From positions 62,001 to 126,000 of the forward strand of contig NZ_CABFVD010000005.1 in assembly GCF_902143515.1 (NCBI RefSeq): 64,000 bases of DNA. The letters run 5' to 3'. A program made the position numbers and the translations under genes. Positions 33,419 through 42,399 of this stretch are shown one piece after another. Every line of letters begins with the position of its first letter. Position 1 is the first letter of the stretch. The notes beneath the pieces were generated by a model. It had not been told where the DNA came from. It worked only from the letters and a program-made list of their open reading frames with translations, and searched no databases. Origin of the DNA: Hathewaya massiliensis. Its GTDB lineage: Bacteria > Bacillota > Clostridia > Clostridiales > Clostridiaceae.

Positions 33419-34303
33419 ATGATTAAGGTTAATGGAAATACAAACCTAATATTAGGAGGAACTAATATAGGTGTTTACACTTTTAAAAGCAAACAATGCA
33501 TTTTATTTGATACTGGAATAAATAATACTTCGGCTAGGAAAGTAGATAATATGCTAAAATCCTCAGGATTAAAACCTAGATATATAATAAATACTCACCA
33601 TCATAGTGATCATACAGGAGGAAATAAGTATTTTTATGAGAATTACCCTGGAATTGAGATATATTCTTCTCCTATATGCAAAGTATATGTGGAAAATGAG
33701 TTTTTAGAACCTGCCATATTATACGGAGGTAACCCTATAAAAGAACTTTGTAATAAGGGAGGGTGTTCTAAAATTCATGAGGTTTTAGAAGAGGGCTTTA
33801 TTAAAGTAAATGACGAAAAGTTTCAAGTTTTAAATTTAAGTGGTCATGCTGAGAGCCAAATAGGAATAATAACACCTGATAGGGTATGTTTTGTAGGGGA
33901 TAGCATATTTAGCAATGAAGTTTTAGATAAATATTCTTTTCCATTCTTATATAACGTAGAAGATACAATAAATTCTTTAAAGAAGCTAAGTGAGGTAGAT
34001 TGTGATTATTTTATCATAAGTCATAGCAAGGATATTATAAATAAAGAAGAATTTATGTCTTTAATAGAAAAGAATATAAAAAATATTGGATTTTATGAAA
34101 ATCAGATTTTAGAAATTTTGGTACAACCACTTACAAAGGAAGATTTGATGCAAAATATTATAATATTAAATGAACTTTCTTTAAATATTAAGCAATACTT
34201 TTTAGATTTAAGCTCTTTATCAGGATTCTTAACTTATTTAAAGGATAAGAACTTAATTAATTACTCCTTAGAAGATGGCAAAGTGTATTATTATGTTACA
34301 TAG
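33419..34303 (+). CDS. MBL-fold metallohydrolase
   Basis: A 294-residue protein with an N-terminal metallo-beta-lactamase domain. The metal-binding motif is NTHHHSDHTGG (about residue 60), a further histidine comes from LSGHAESQIGI, and the aspartate lies in CFVGDSIF, with ISHSKD near the end of the domain. The C-terminal ~75 residues are helical (ITPD is earlier; then EILVQPLTKEDLMQNIIILN) and look like the winged-helix end of some glyoxalase-like or regulator-linked hydrolases. Its substrate is unknown. The response regulator gene begins 16 bases after its stop, so it probably belongs to that operon. Confidence 0.85.
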   Translation: MIKVNGNTNLILGGTNIGVYTFKSKQCILFDTGINNTSARKVDNMLKSSGLKPRYIINTHHHSDHTGGNKYFYENYPGIEIYSSPICKVYVENEFLEPAILYGGNPIKELCNKGGCSKIHEVLEEGFIKVNDEKFQVLNLSGHAESQIGIITPDRVCFVGDSIFSNEVLDKYSFPFLYNVEDTINSLKKLSEVDCDYFIISHSKDIINKEEFMSLIEKNIKNIGFYENQILEILVQPLTKEDLMQNIIILNELSLNIKQYFLDLSSLSGFLTYLKDKNLINYSLEDGKVYYYVT

Positions 34304-34319
34304 AAGGGAAAGTGATAAT

Positions 34320-35006
34320 ATGGATATTTTAATTGCGGAAGATGAACAGGACATAAGAGAGCTATTAGAGCTCCATTTAATTAAGGAAGGATACAATGTT
34401 CATTTAGCTTCTAATGGTGAAGAAGCTTTAGATATATTTAAAAAACATGAAATAGATTTAGCTTTACTTGATATAATGATGCCTAAAATAGATGGACTAA
34501 AGGTCTTAAAACATATTAGAGAGAAGAGTGAGATTCCAGTTATATTTATAACTGCAAGGGATGAAGAGTCAGATAAAATTTTAGGCTTGGGATTAGGGGC
34601 TGATGATTATGTAATAAAACCTTTTAGTCCTATAGAGATTATAGCTAGGGTACAAGCACATCTTAGGAGATACTATAAGTACTCTAATAAGGTTCAAAAA
34701 AGTGAAATAAAAGTTGGTCAGTTAAAGATAGATAAAGAAAGCTGCATAGTGTATAAGAATGAAAAAGAAGTAATATTAAATGCAAAGGAATTTAAGATTT
34801 TAGAAATACTAATGGAGAATGTAGGCAAAGTATATACTAAAAAACAGCTTTATGAAATAGTTTGGGAAGAGCCTTATTATGGGGACTCAAATACAATAAT
34901 GGTTCATATAAGTCATATAAGAGAAAAAATAGAGGATAACCCTAAAAGCCCTATATATCTAAAAACTATTAGGGGTATAGGTTATAAGTTGGAGAAGGTA
35001 GAATGA
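34320..35006 (+). CDS. OmpR-family response regulator
   Basis: A 228-residue two-component regulator. ATG 34320 is used because AGGGAAAGTG lies just upstream and MDILIAEDEQDIREL is the normal receiver start. The receiver has the acidic pair Glu7/Asp8, the phosphorylation site Asp51 in LALLDIMMPKIDG and the lysine in DDYVIKPFSP. The C-terminal winged-helix domain (~130-225) includes LNAKEFKILEILMEN and HISHIREKIEDNP, then TIRGIGYKLEK. Its kinase gene overlaps its end by four bases. The target genes may include the GerMN lipoprotein gene downstream, but no binding site could be defined. Confidence 0.95.
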   Translation: MDILIAEDEQDIRELLELHLIKEGYNVHLASNGEEALDIFKKHEIDLALLDIMMPKIDGLKVLKHIREKSEIPVIFITARDEESDKILGLGLGADDYVIKPFSPIEIIARVQAHLRRYYKYSNKVQKSEIKVGQLKIDKESCIVYKNEKEVILNAKEFKILEILMENVGKVYTKKQLYEIVWEEPYYGDSNTIMVHISHIREKIEDNPKSPIYLKTIRGIGYKLEKVE

Positions 35007-36442
35007 AATTAAGAGCTAAAGTCGTAAACACCCTTTTTAACAGTAAGAAAATGTCCAATCAACTAATGATAAATTATATTTTATTTTTAATAGTTTTTAT
35101 CCTAATGCTGTTTTTATCCTTGACTATAGTATTTAGTTATTATATTTTACGATATGATACAGAATTTAAAAATAAAATCTTAGCACAGGATATAATAAAA
35201 GAAGATTATAGAAAAATAAAAGGGAGAGAAATCACTAAAAATGGAGGCTTTATAGAGGTAATAGATAATTCTATGAAGGTAATAAAATCAGAGGGAAGTA
35301 ACAAAAAAGGGGGATATAAATATTCATACTCAGAACTTCAATCCCTTTTAAGCAATGCAAATAAGGATAATAAATATTTTTATTCCTATGAGATAAGTAA
35401 AAATAAGGATTTTACTTTATTAATAGCACTTCCCAAAAACTTTAGCTACAATGTATTAACAAGTACATATGTAATAAATAGAGATAGCACTGATGGAAAA
35501 ATAACAAAGGTTAAAAAAAGCATTTATGCTATAATAATTACTGTATTTTTAATTTCAACTATAATCTTATATTCAAAATTAACTTCTAGAACCTTTGTAA
35601 AACCTTTAGAGCTTTTATTAATAGGGGTAAATAAGGTTAAGAATGGAGATTATTCTGCAAGGGTTAAATTGGAGTCTAGAAATGAAATTGGAGATTTAGC
35701 AGAGGCTTTTAACCTTATGACGGTTAAGATTCAAGAAGAAGTGGACCTAAGGGAGAAGTCCGAAGCTAATAGAAAAAGGATGGTTCTAGATATATCCCAT
35801 GACTTAAAAAATCCCTTAACTAGTATTTTAGGTTATTCTGAATATTTATTGAAACATGAAAATATAGATGAGCTTGAAGAAGAACGATTACTTAAAATTA
35901 TAAATAATAATACCAAAAGAGCTAATGATTTAATAGATGATTTATTTCAATTTTCACAGGTTGAAGATGATGCTTATATGTTAAATTGTGAAAGAGGAGA
36001 TATATGTGAATTTTTAAGGGAAATTATAGCAGATAACATACCTATGATGGAGGAAAAAGGTATTAATTATGAATTTTACATTGAAGAGAAGTCTATATTT
36101 ATAGACTTTGATAAAAAGAAGCTGTATAGGGCTATAAATAATATTATGTTAAACGCTATTAAATATAATGAAAAGGGTGTTAATATTAAGGTAAGTTTAG
36201 AGGAGTTAAAGAAAAAGATTAAGATTGTAATAGAAGATAATGGCATAGGAATTCCAAGAGAATTTCATGAAAATATATTTGAACCCTTTGTAAGGGTTGA
36301 CAGTGCTAGAAATTCTAAGACAGGTGGAACAGGTCTAGGTCTTGCTATAACAAAAAAAATTATAGAAAAACATAAGGGAGAGGTTTTTTTAGATCATAAG
36401 ATAAGTGGATGTAAATTTGTTATATATTTAAGAAAATTATAG
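35003..36442 (+). CDS. Sensor histidine kinase
   Basis: A 479-residue membrane kinase and partner of the preceding regulator (ATGA overlap). Helix 1 lies at ~22-47 and helix 2 at ~170-190, with a ~120-residue outside sensor domain between them that I do not recognise. A HAMP domain (FVKPLELLLIGVNKVKNGDY) is followed by the dimerisation helix with phospho-histidine in MVLDISHDLKNPLTSILGYS. The catalytic domain shows N box NNIMLNAIKYN, G1 IEDNGIGIP, the F box and G2 TGGTGLGLAITKKI. The signal is unknown. Confidence 0.95.
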   Translation: MKLRAKVVNTLFNSKKMSNQLMINYILFLIVFILMLFLSLTIVFSYYILRYDTEFKNKILAQDIIKEDYRKIKGREITKNGGFIEVIDNSMKVIKSEGSNKKGGYKYSYSELQSLLSNANKDNKYFYSYEISKNKDFTLLIALPKNFSYNVLTSTYVINRDSTDGKITKVKKSIYAIIITVFLISTIILYSKLTSRTFVKPLELLLIGVNKVKNGDYSARVKLESRNEIGDLAEAFNLMTVKIQEEVDLREKSEANRKRMVLDISHDLKNPLTSILGYSEYLLKHENIDELEEERLLKIINNNTKRANDLIDDLFQFSQVEDDAYMLNCERGDICEFLREIIADNIPMMEEKGINYEFYIEEKSIFIDFDKKKLYRAINNIMLNAIKYNEKGVNIKVSLEELKKKIKIVIEDNGIGIPREFHENIFEPFVRVDSARNSKTGGTGLGLAITKKIIEKHKGEVFLDHKISGCKFVIYLRKL

Positions 36443-36536
36443 TTTTCATTTGACAAGTTACTATAATTATCCTAATATTAATTTAAAGACTCTAGTTTAA
36501 TGTAATTGAATTTTTAATTCAAGGGAGGAGCATTTT

Positions 36537-37148
36537 ATGAAAAAGTTTTTTAGAAGTTTAAGTGTATTTTTAATTATAGGAATCATGGGCTTTTCATTAG
36601 GTGCCTGTGCAAATAAGGAACAAGGAAAAGAGAATAAAACTGCAGTAAATAAAGAGGTTGCTTCAGATAAAAAAGAGGAGACTAAAGATCAACCTACATC
36701 AGAAAATGAAAATAAGGAAGATAAGACTAAAAGTGAAGAGAAGAAAACTGTAAAACTTTATTTTGCTGATGAAAATGTAATGTATTTAGTTGAAGAAGAA
36801 AGAGAAATAGCAGATTTTTCAGCTAATACCGTAGTACAAGAACTTTTAAAAGGGCCAAGCACTAAAGGGTTCAATAGAACCTTAGATGAAAATATTAAAG
36901 TTAAATCTGTAGAGGTTAAGGATGAAATTGCCTATGTGGACTTTGATGAAAATGTAAAGGGCAAAATAGCTGGTAGTACAGGAGAAACCATGGCATTATA
37001 TTCTATATCAAACTCTTTAATATTAAATAAAGATCTAGGAGTAAAAGCTGTGGAATTTAGAGTAGAGGGAAAAAAAGTTGAGAGTTTAGGTGGGCATATT
37101 ATATTAGATAAACCTGTAAAAGAAAACCTAGAGCTTATTAAAAAATAA
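36537..37148 (+). CDS. GerMN-domain lipoprotein
   Basis: A 203-residue lipoprotein. The signal peptide ends in the lipobox LGAC, with Cys24 as the lipid site, followed by a ~45-residue Lys/Glu-rich linker. The GerMN domain covers ~70-190: VKLYFADENVMYLVEEERE, TVVQELLKGPS, VEVKDEIAYVDFDENV, GETMALYSISNSLI and KAVEFRVEGK. GerMN domains are named after spore germination proteins but also occur in vegetative lipoproteins attached to sensor systems. The gene follows the histidine kinase after 94 bases and has its own SD (GGGAGG), so it may be a target or a sensory partner of the two-component system. Confidence 0.88.
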   Translation: MKKFFRSLSVFLIIGIMGFSLGACANKEQGKENKTAVNKEVASDKKEETKDQPTSENENKEDKTKSEEKKTVKLYFADENVMYLVEEEREIADFSANTVVQELLKGPSTKGFNRTLDENIKVKSVEVKDEIAYVDFDENVKGKIAGSTGETMALYSISNSLILNKDLGVKAVEFRVEGKKVESLGGHIILDKPVKENLELIKK

Positions 37149-37181
37149 ACTAGAATCCATAGGAAAAATGGGAAAGAATAA

Positions 37182-37240
37182 AAAAGTACCCTATAGAGTA
37201 GAGAATTTAAAAAAGACTATTCTGTAGGGCACTTTTATTT
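37182..37240 (+). terminator. Terminator after the GerMN gene
   Basis: AAAAGTACCCTATAGAGTAG (37182-37201) pairs imperfectly but extensively with CTATTCTGTAGGGCACTTTT (37217-37236), followed by ATTT. Confidence 0.75.
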
Positions 37241-37415
37241 AAGTCCATTAATAAATATTTTTTCAATATATTCTTTAAGTTTAAGGTTTTCCTAATTAGA
37301 GGTAAAGTTCTTTAAAATATTTTTTAAAAAAATTATAAAACATATTGTCAATATTTGTTTTTAGGTTTATAATTCATTATTGATAATACTATTAAAAAAT
37401 AAATGGAGGAAGATA

Positions 37416-38417
37416 GTGGAAAAAGCTTTAAGCATTTTTAAGAAGAAAAAAAATATAGGTTTAGGAAAAATAAGAATATCAAAGAATCAAGTAATGGGTG
37501 GTTTTTTTGGCTTTTGTGTTGGAGATGCACTAGGTGTTCCAGTTGAATTTTTAACAAGGGAAGAATTACAGGAAAATTTAGTTTTCAGTATGAAAGGATA
37601 TGGAACCTATAATCAACCTCCAGGTACTTGGTCAGATGATAGTTCACTTACATTTTGTCTTGCTGAAAGTCTATGTAATGGATTAAATTATAAAGATATT
37701 GCAAGAAGATTATATAGGTGGAGATATGAAGGGTATTATACTCCCTATGGGGTAGCTTTTGGAGTGGGTAAAACTACTGCCAATGCTATTGAGAATATAG
37801 GCAAGGGGAAAAATCCAGTGGAATGTGGCGGAAGTGAAGAAGGGGACAATGGTAATGGATCTTTAATGAGAGTTCTTCCACTTGCATATTTTCTAGTAAA
37901 CACAAAGGATGAAGAAAAATTTAATATAATTCATAAAGTATCTTCTCTAACTCATGGACATCCTAGAAGTAAAATTGCTTGTAGTATTTATGTACAACTG
38001 GCAATAGAACTTTTAAGGGGAGAGAGTATAAGGGAAGCTTATCTTAGAACTCAAGACAAAATTAATGAGTATTATAAAGATGAAGAATACGAAGAAGAAC
38101 TCCAAAATTTCAAGAGGATTTTAAAAGAGGATATTAGCCTTTATAAAAAGGGAGAAATTCAATCTACAGGGTATGTGATTCATACTTTAGAAGCTAGTAT
38201 ATGGAGTCTTTTAAATAGTATATCTTATCAAGAAACCGTATTAAAAGCTGTGAACTTAGGTGAGGATACGGATACCACAGCTGCAGTTGCTGGTGGACTT
38301 GCAGGGATTTTTTATGGTATAGATAGTATTCCTAAAATTTGGGTTCAAAAAATTGTGAAAAAGGAAGAGATTATGACTTTAATAAATAGATTTAGTAAAG
38401 CAATAGCAAAAAGATGA
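37416..38417 (+). CDS. ADP-ribosylglycohydrolase family protein (DraG-like)
   Basis: A 333-residue all-helical hydrolase. GTG 37416 is chosen because TGGAGGA (37404-37410) lies five bases upstream; the TTG at 37380 has no SD. After a short basic N-terminal tail the DraG/ARH core starts at GGFFGFCVGDALGVPVEF. The metal-binding aspartates lie in GTWSDDSSLTFCLAESL and in LGEDTDTTAAVAGGLAGIFYG, both classic. Family members remove ADP-ribose from proteins, nucleic acids or small molecules. No ADP-ribosyltransferase, toxin or phage gene is near, so the substrate remains unknown. Confidence 0.92.
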   Translation: MEKALSIFKKKKNIGLGKIRISKNQVMGGFFGFCVGDALGVPVEFLTREELQENLVFSMKGYGTYNQPPGTWSDDSSLTFCLAESLCNGLNYKDIARRLYRWRYEGYYTPYGVAFGVGKTTANAIENIGKGKNPVECGGSEEGDNGNGSLMRVLPLAYFLVNTKDEEKFNIIHKVSSLTHGHPRSKIACSIYVQLAIELLRGESIREAYLRTQDKINEYYKDEEYEEELQNFKRILKEDISLYKKGEIQSTGYVIHTLEASIWSLLNSISYQETVLKAVNLGEDTDTTAAVAGGLAGIFYGIDSIPKIWVQKIVKKEEIMTLINRFSKAIAKR

Positions 38418-38430
38418 CTGAAATTTAAAG

Positions 38431-38495
38431 GGATTAAAAATTTAATCCATATTTAAAAAGTACCTACATCAATTTTATATGATATAGGTACTTTT
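38431..38495. terminator. Two hairpins, bidirectional terminator
   Basis: A small hairpin GGATTAAA-AA-TTTAATCC (38431-38448) is followed by AAAAGTACCTACATCA (38456-38471) with TGATATAGGTACTTTT (38480-38495). The second lies between convergent genes and has T-runs on both strands. Confidence 0.8.
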
Positions 38496-38504
38496 ATTTT
38501 TTTA

Positions 38505-39740
38505 TTAATAAAAATTTCTTCTACTTCTAAGTTTGTTTACTAATAAAATAATTCCTGTAATTAATAGTATTAGTAATATAACTACTCCTGCATATATTAA
38601 TATGTTTTCTTTTATTATTTGGGTTTTAGAAACCTTTGAATACAAAGTATAATCTTTTTTGTAATCCCTTTGAGTTATAGTTAGTTTACCAATAGAAGTA
38701 TCTGAATTAAGCTTCCATGCATTTAGAGTATTTAATTTGAATTGCTTATCTGGTTTTATCTCAGTGTTATAATACATAACATCTTCTTTAACTTCTACTG
38801 GAACTTCTAAAGTTTTCTTAGGCCCTACAAAAGGCAATACCTTATAAGGAACTTTTAATGTAGTTACAGTAGAGTTTTTAGAGGCTAAAGTTTCTTTTTT
38901 TGCAGCATAAGACCAATTAATAAGTTTTTTCATATCTTCAAATACTGCATTATCTTTTGGGTAGTCATAAGGTGTATTCATAACAACACCTACAATGTGT
39001 CTTCCATTTCTTTCGAAAATACTAACTAAACATCTACCAGCTTTAGCAGTATAACCAGTTTTACCACCAATGCATCCATCAATTCCTATAAGCTTGTTCC
39101 TATTTTTAACTATGCCTGTAGGTCCATTATTAAATTTAACTTCACTTTCCTTTTTAGCCATGGTTTCCTTAACCCAAGGATTTTTATAGCTAGCAGTAGC
39201 AAGTTTAGTTAAATCATAAGCTGTAGTGTAGTGGTCCTTAGTATTATCATCTAAGCCATTAGGCGTAATAAAATGAGAGCTTGTCATCTTAAGAGACTTT
39301 GCTTTATCATTCATAAGTTTTGAGAAATCTTCTTTAGTTTTGGATACATTTTCTGCTATCATATAAGCTATATCATTACCAGAAAAAAGAAGTAAAGAAT
39401 CCATAGTATCCTCAGCACTCATAGTATCACCAACTTTAACAGGATGAACATTTAATCTATAAGAATACGGAGGCTGATTAAAAGCAGTTGTAGTATACTT
39501 TAATTCATCACCCTTTTGTTTGTTTTCAGCTAGGACTAGGGCAGTAAGCATTTTTGTAATAGATGCTGGGTAAACTTTCTGATCAATATTTTTAGTATAT
39601 ATAATTTCATTGGTATCTAAATCTACAGCTATGGCAGATTTAGCTTGTAAGTCTGGGCCTTTTGTTTCAGCAAATACTGGTGAAGCATTAGTAAAGCACA
39701 GTCCAATTGCCAAAATTAAGGCGGAAATCTTCTTCTTCAA
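38505..39740 (-). CDS. D-alanyl-D-alanine carboxypeptidase (PBP5/DacA-like)
   Basis: A 411-residue penicillin-binding protein that trims the terminal D-Ala of peptidoglycan peptides. The start is probably TTG 39740, eight bases after GGAGAG; ATG 39755 overlaps that site and has no SD of its own. A signal peptide MKKKISALILAIGLCFTNA is cut after VFA. The active-site motifs are SxxK in YPASITKM, SxN in FSGNDIAYM and KTG in CIGGKTGYTAKAG. A C-terminal beta domain is followed by the membrane segment ILIYAGVVILLILLITGIIL, which anchors it. Membrane anchoring by a real helix rather than an amphipathic one is seen in several clostridial DacA proteins. Confidence 0.93.
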   Translation of the reverse strand: MKKKISALILAIGLCFTNASPVFAETKGPDLQAKSAIAVDLDTNEIIYTKNIDQKVYPASITKMLTALVLAENKQKGDELKYTTTAFNQPPYSYRLNVHPVKVGDTMSAEDTMDSLLLFSGNDIAYMIAENVSKTKEDFSKLMNDKAKSLKMTSSHFITPNGLDDNTKDHYTTAYDLTKLATASYKNPWVKETMAKKESEVKFNNGPTGIVKNRNKLIGIDGCIGGKTGYTAKAGRCLVSIFERNGRHIVGVVMNTPYDYPKDNAVFEDMKKLINWSYAAKKETLASKNSTVTTLKVPYKVLPFVGPKKTLEVPVEVKEDVMYYNTEIKPDKQFKLNTLNAWKLNSDTSIGKLTITQRDYKKDYTLYSKVSKTQIIKENILIYAGVVILLILLITGIILLVNKLRSRRNFY

Positions 39741-40047
39741 TTTGCATCTCTCCATTTATGTAAAATATATTGGTTATTTAAACATAAATAGTATACCATT
39801 ATAAAGTCAAGATAACAAGTTTCATATAAGATTTTAATATTATAATTAAGTATAGTTATTCACATAAAATTTATAATATTTTAATACAAAAAAACTCTAA
39901 ATAATGATATAATGTAAAGCAAATTATGAAAATTTTCATAATTATATTTCTATTACTGCGTATATAATAAACAAGCCTATTTAAGGTACAAATATATAAA
40001 GTTATATTAATTCATATTTTAAAATTAAGAAGGTAATTATTTTTCAA

Positions 40048-40107
40048 AAATATGTTTATTTTAAAAACTTAATATTATATAATGAGTTTAGCAAAATAAA
40101 CATATTT
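40048..40107. promoter_or_regulatory. Perfect inverted repeat around a possible promoter
   Basis: AAATATGTTTATTTT (40048-40062) and AAAATAAACATATTT (40093-40107) are exact complements. The 30-base centre contains TATAAT (40078-40083). The repeat lies directly before the SD of the 71-residue protein at 40127. It may be an operator that flanks the -10 region or a hairpin in the leader RNA. The rest of the 370-base gap from 39756 is AT-rich without an ORF. Confidence 0.45.
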
Positions 40108-40126
40108 GGAAAGATGAGGTGGGAAT

Positions 40127-40342
40127 ATGTCCAAATGTCCATTTTTATCTAGTAATGTAGAAAATGTTAGTTGCTTTAAAGAATGTTGTTTTTATAAAGA
40201 ACCTGTAATTGATAAATGCCCTTTTAAACAAATAGAACCAATTAAGAAATTTATATTTAAAGGTATTGATGAGAATTATGATTTGTACAATGATGAAAAC
40301 TCCTTACTAAATATGATCTACGAAAATAAAAATATAATATAG
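40127..40342 (+). CDS. Small Cys-rich protein, unknown
   Basis: A 71-residue soluble protein starting at ATG 40127 with SD GATGAGGTGG. The N-terminal half has six cysteines: KCPFLSS, SCFKECCFYKE and DKCPFKQ. Their spacing, C-x(11)-C-x3-CC-x(8)-C, with the repeated CPF motif, suggests a metal-binding or disulfide knot. The C-terminal half is acidic and helical. I know of no family. The perfect inverted repeat upstream points to specific control of the gene. It ends at the bidirectional hairpin at 40381-40410. Confidence 0.55.
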   Translation: MSKCPFLSSNVENVSCFKECCFYKEPVIDKCPFKQIEPIKKFIFKGIDENYDLYNDENSLLNMIYENKNII

Positions 40343-40380
40343 AAAACATATAGTATATAAAAATATAATATATAAAATGT

Positions 40381-40410
40381 AAAAGGGACTCTAATTTTGA
40401 AGTCCCTTTT
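40381..40410. terminator. Bidirectional terminator
   Basis: AAAAGGGACT (40381-40390) and AGTCCCTTTT (40401-40410) form a perfect stem between convergent genes. Confidence 0.88.
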
Positions 40411-40418
40411 AAACTTTC

Positions 40419-40784
40419 TTATAGTTTTTTTATACATCCATTGCAGTTATTGCAATTGGTACAATGATCTTTTGATTTAGTACAATTAGTACAGAAGGAT
40501 TGAGAGCCTTCTGCGTTTAAAGCTTTTACCATAAAAGAATCCTCTCTATAGACTATTGTTATTTCTTTTAAGAAATCTGTAAGTTCCATAGTATAGAGCA
40601 AAGGTAAGTCTTCTATACAATCTTCTATATCTTCTGATTTTGGAGTATCTAAAACTAAAGCCACTTTATCTTTGCAACAATTTCCTCTCTCTAATCTAAG
40701 ATGAGTATATTCATTGTTAAGCTCTAATAAGTTTAAGAGTCTTTTATAAGCTTCTTCTGAAATTTTTATTTTAATTTTATTCAT
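40419..40784 (-). CDS. HesB-like protein with a Cys-rich tail
   Basis: A 121-residue protein. Residues 1-90 resemble the HesB/IscA-like fold: KIKISEEAYKRLLNLL, LRLERGNCCKDKVALVLD, then LPLLYTMELTDFLKEITIVY and SFMVKALN. The canonical C-terminal CGC of IscA is absent and a CC pair sits in the middle, as in the HesB-like subgroup of clostridia. The last ~25 residues hold six cysteines (FCTNCTKSKDHCTNCNNCNG and GC), probably a metal site. It lies 12 bases after the pncB stop on the same strand and is likely cotranscribed, suggesting a link to NAD metabolism or metal supply. No direct function is known. Confidence 0.6.
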   Translation of the reverse strand: MNKIKIKISEEAYKRLLNLLELNNEYTHLRLERGNCCKDKVALVLDTPKSEDIEDCIEDLPLLYTMELTDFLKEITIVYREDSFMVKALNAEGSQSFCTNCTKSKDHCTNCNNCNGCIKKL

Positions 40785-40796
40785 AACTGGAATCCT

Positions 40797-42275
40797 TTAT
40801 TCAAATATATTTGAGTACTTATGAAGAAGCCCCTGTTTAAGCTCCCATAATTCTTGTGATAGATCCACATAGTAAGTATGAGGATTTTCAAATCTTAATA
40901 CTTCTGGCCAAAGCCTAGAGACTTGTTTTTCTGCAAAATATTTTATTTCCATTACAGATGGGCTTTTATAAACAGGTTTCCCATTATGAAAAATTTTAAC
41001 CATTAATTCTTTTGCATAAAAGTTTGTAAGCCTTTTCTTTTTCCAAGTAAATACTGGATCAAATATTGTAAGAGGCTTACTATCATCTATGACTTCATGA
41101 TTTAATGTTATTAAATCTGCTAAGGCTTTGTTAGATTTTTTATCAAAAAGTCTATATACTTTCTTGAATCCTGGGTTGGTTATTTTCTCCTCATTCTCGC
41201 TAATTTTTATCCTTGGAGAAATTGTACCATCAGGATCTTCTACAGCAGCTAATTTATAAACACCACCAAATACAGGTTCTGACTTAGCTGTTATTAGTCT
41301 CTCACCAACACCGAAACTATCTATTTTTGCTCCATTTTCCAAAACACCTCTTATTATATATTCATCAAGAGAGTTTGAAATAGTTATTTTTGCATCAGGG
41401 TAACCTGCTTCATCTAAAATCTTTCTTACCTTTTTTGTAAGATAAGTAATATCACCACTATCTATTCTAATGCCTTTTGGTCTTTTTCCCATAGGTTTTA
41501 AAACTTCATCAAAAACTTTTATAGCATTAGGAATACCTGATTTTAATACATTATAGGTATCAACTAAGAGTAGACAATCATCAGGGTAAGCTAAGGCCCA
41601 TGCTTTAAAAGCCTCATATTCAGTTTCAAACAGTTGAATCCAACTATGAGCCATGGTTCCTATGGCAGGTATATCAAACATTTCTTCTGCTATTGTACAA
41701 GCTGTAGCGTTACATCCACCAATAGCAGCAGCCCTAGCACCAAATATAGCACCATCGTATCCTTGAGCTCTTCTAGAGCCAAATTCCATAACTGGTCTTC
41801 CCTTGGATGCTCTACATATTCTATTTGCTTTGGTTGCAATTAAAGTTTGATGATTTATTGTAAGTAGAATCATAGTTTCTACAAATTGAGCCTGCATTAT
41901 AGGTCCTTTTACTGTAACTAAAGGTTCTCCTGGGAAAACGGGATTTCCCTCAGGTACAGCCCATACATCACATTGAAATTCAAAATTTCTTAAGTATTGA
42001 AGAAACTCTTCGGAAAATAATTTCTTTGATCTTAAATATTCTATGTCTGCATCTGTAAAAGAAAGTTCTGATAGGTATTGAATTAATTGATCAACGCCAG
42101 CCATTACACAATAGCCACCACCGTCCGGAACTCTTCTAAAAAACATATCAAAATAAGCGATTTTATTTCCTACATTACTAGACAGATAACCATTTGCCAT
42201 AGTTAGTTCGTAAAAATCTACTAACATAGTAAGATTTCTTTCACATCTATCTGTATTTTTATTGTTATATTCCAT
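40797..42275 (-). CDS. pncB: Nicotinate phosphoribosyltransferase
   Basis: A 492-residue enzyme that makes nicotinate mononucleotide from nicotinate and PRPP, the first step in NAD salvage. Recognisable are MLVDFYELTMANGY at the start, FRRVPDGGGYCVMAG, MEFGSRRAQGYDGAIFGARA, GTMAHSWIQLF with the histidine phosphorylated in this family, LLLVDTYNVLKSG and IRIDSGDI. The length corresponds to the longer Firmicute-type PncB. The start at 42275 follows GAGGGAGAT. The HesB-like gene follows it closely. Confidence 0.95.
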   Translation of the reverse strand: MEYNNKNTDRCERNLTMLVDFYELTMANGYLSSNVGNKIAYFDMFFRRVPDGGGYCVMAGVDQLIQYLSELSFTDADIEYLRSKKLFSEEFLQYLRNFEFQCDVWAVPEGNPVFPGEPLVTVKGPIMQAQFVETMILLTINHQTLIATKANRICRASKGRPVMEFGSRRAQGYDGAIFGARAAAIGGCNATACTIAEEMFDIPAIGTMAHSWIQLFETEYEAFKAWALAYPDDCLLLVDTYNVLKSGIPNAIKVFDEVLKPMGKRPKGIRIDSGDITYLTKKVRKILDEAGYPDAKITISNSLDEYIIRGVLENGAKIDSFGVGERLITAKSEPVFGGVYKLAAVEDPDGTISPRIKISENEEKITNPGFKKVYRLFDKKSNKALADLITLNHEVIDDSKPLTIFDPVFTWKKKRLTNFYAKELMVKIFHNGKPVYKSPSVMEIKYFAEKQVSRLWPEVLRFENPHTYYVDLSQELWELKQGLLHKYSNIFE

Positions 42276-42399
42276 AATTATCTCCCTCTGATATTTTATT
42301 TAATTTAAATATTGTCTATAATCTATAGTAGTACTTATTTATAATTTTAATATGAAAAAGATATTATTACAACTTATAAATATATTTAGGAGGATTAAA

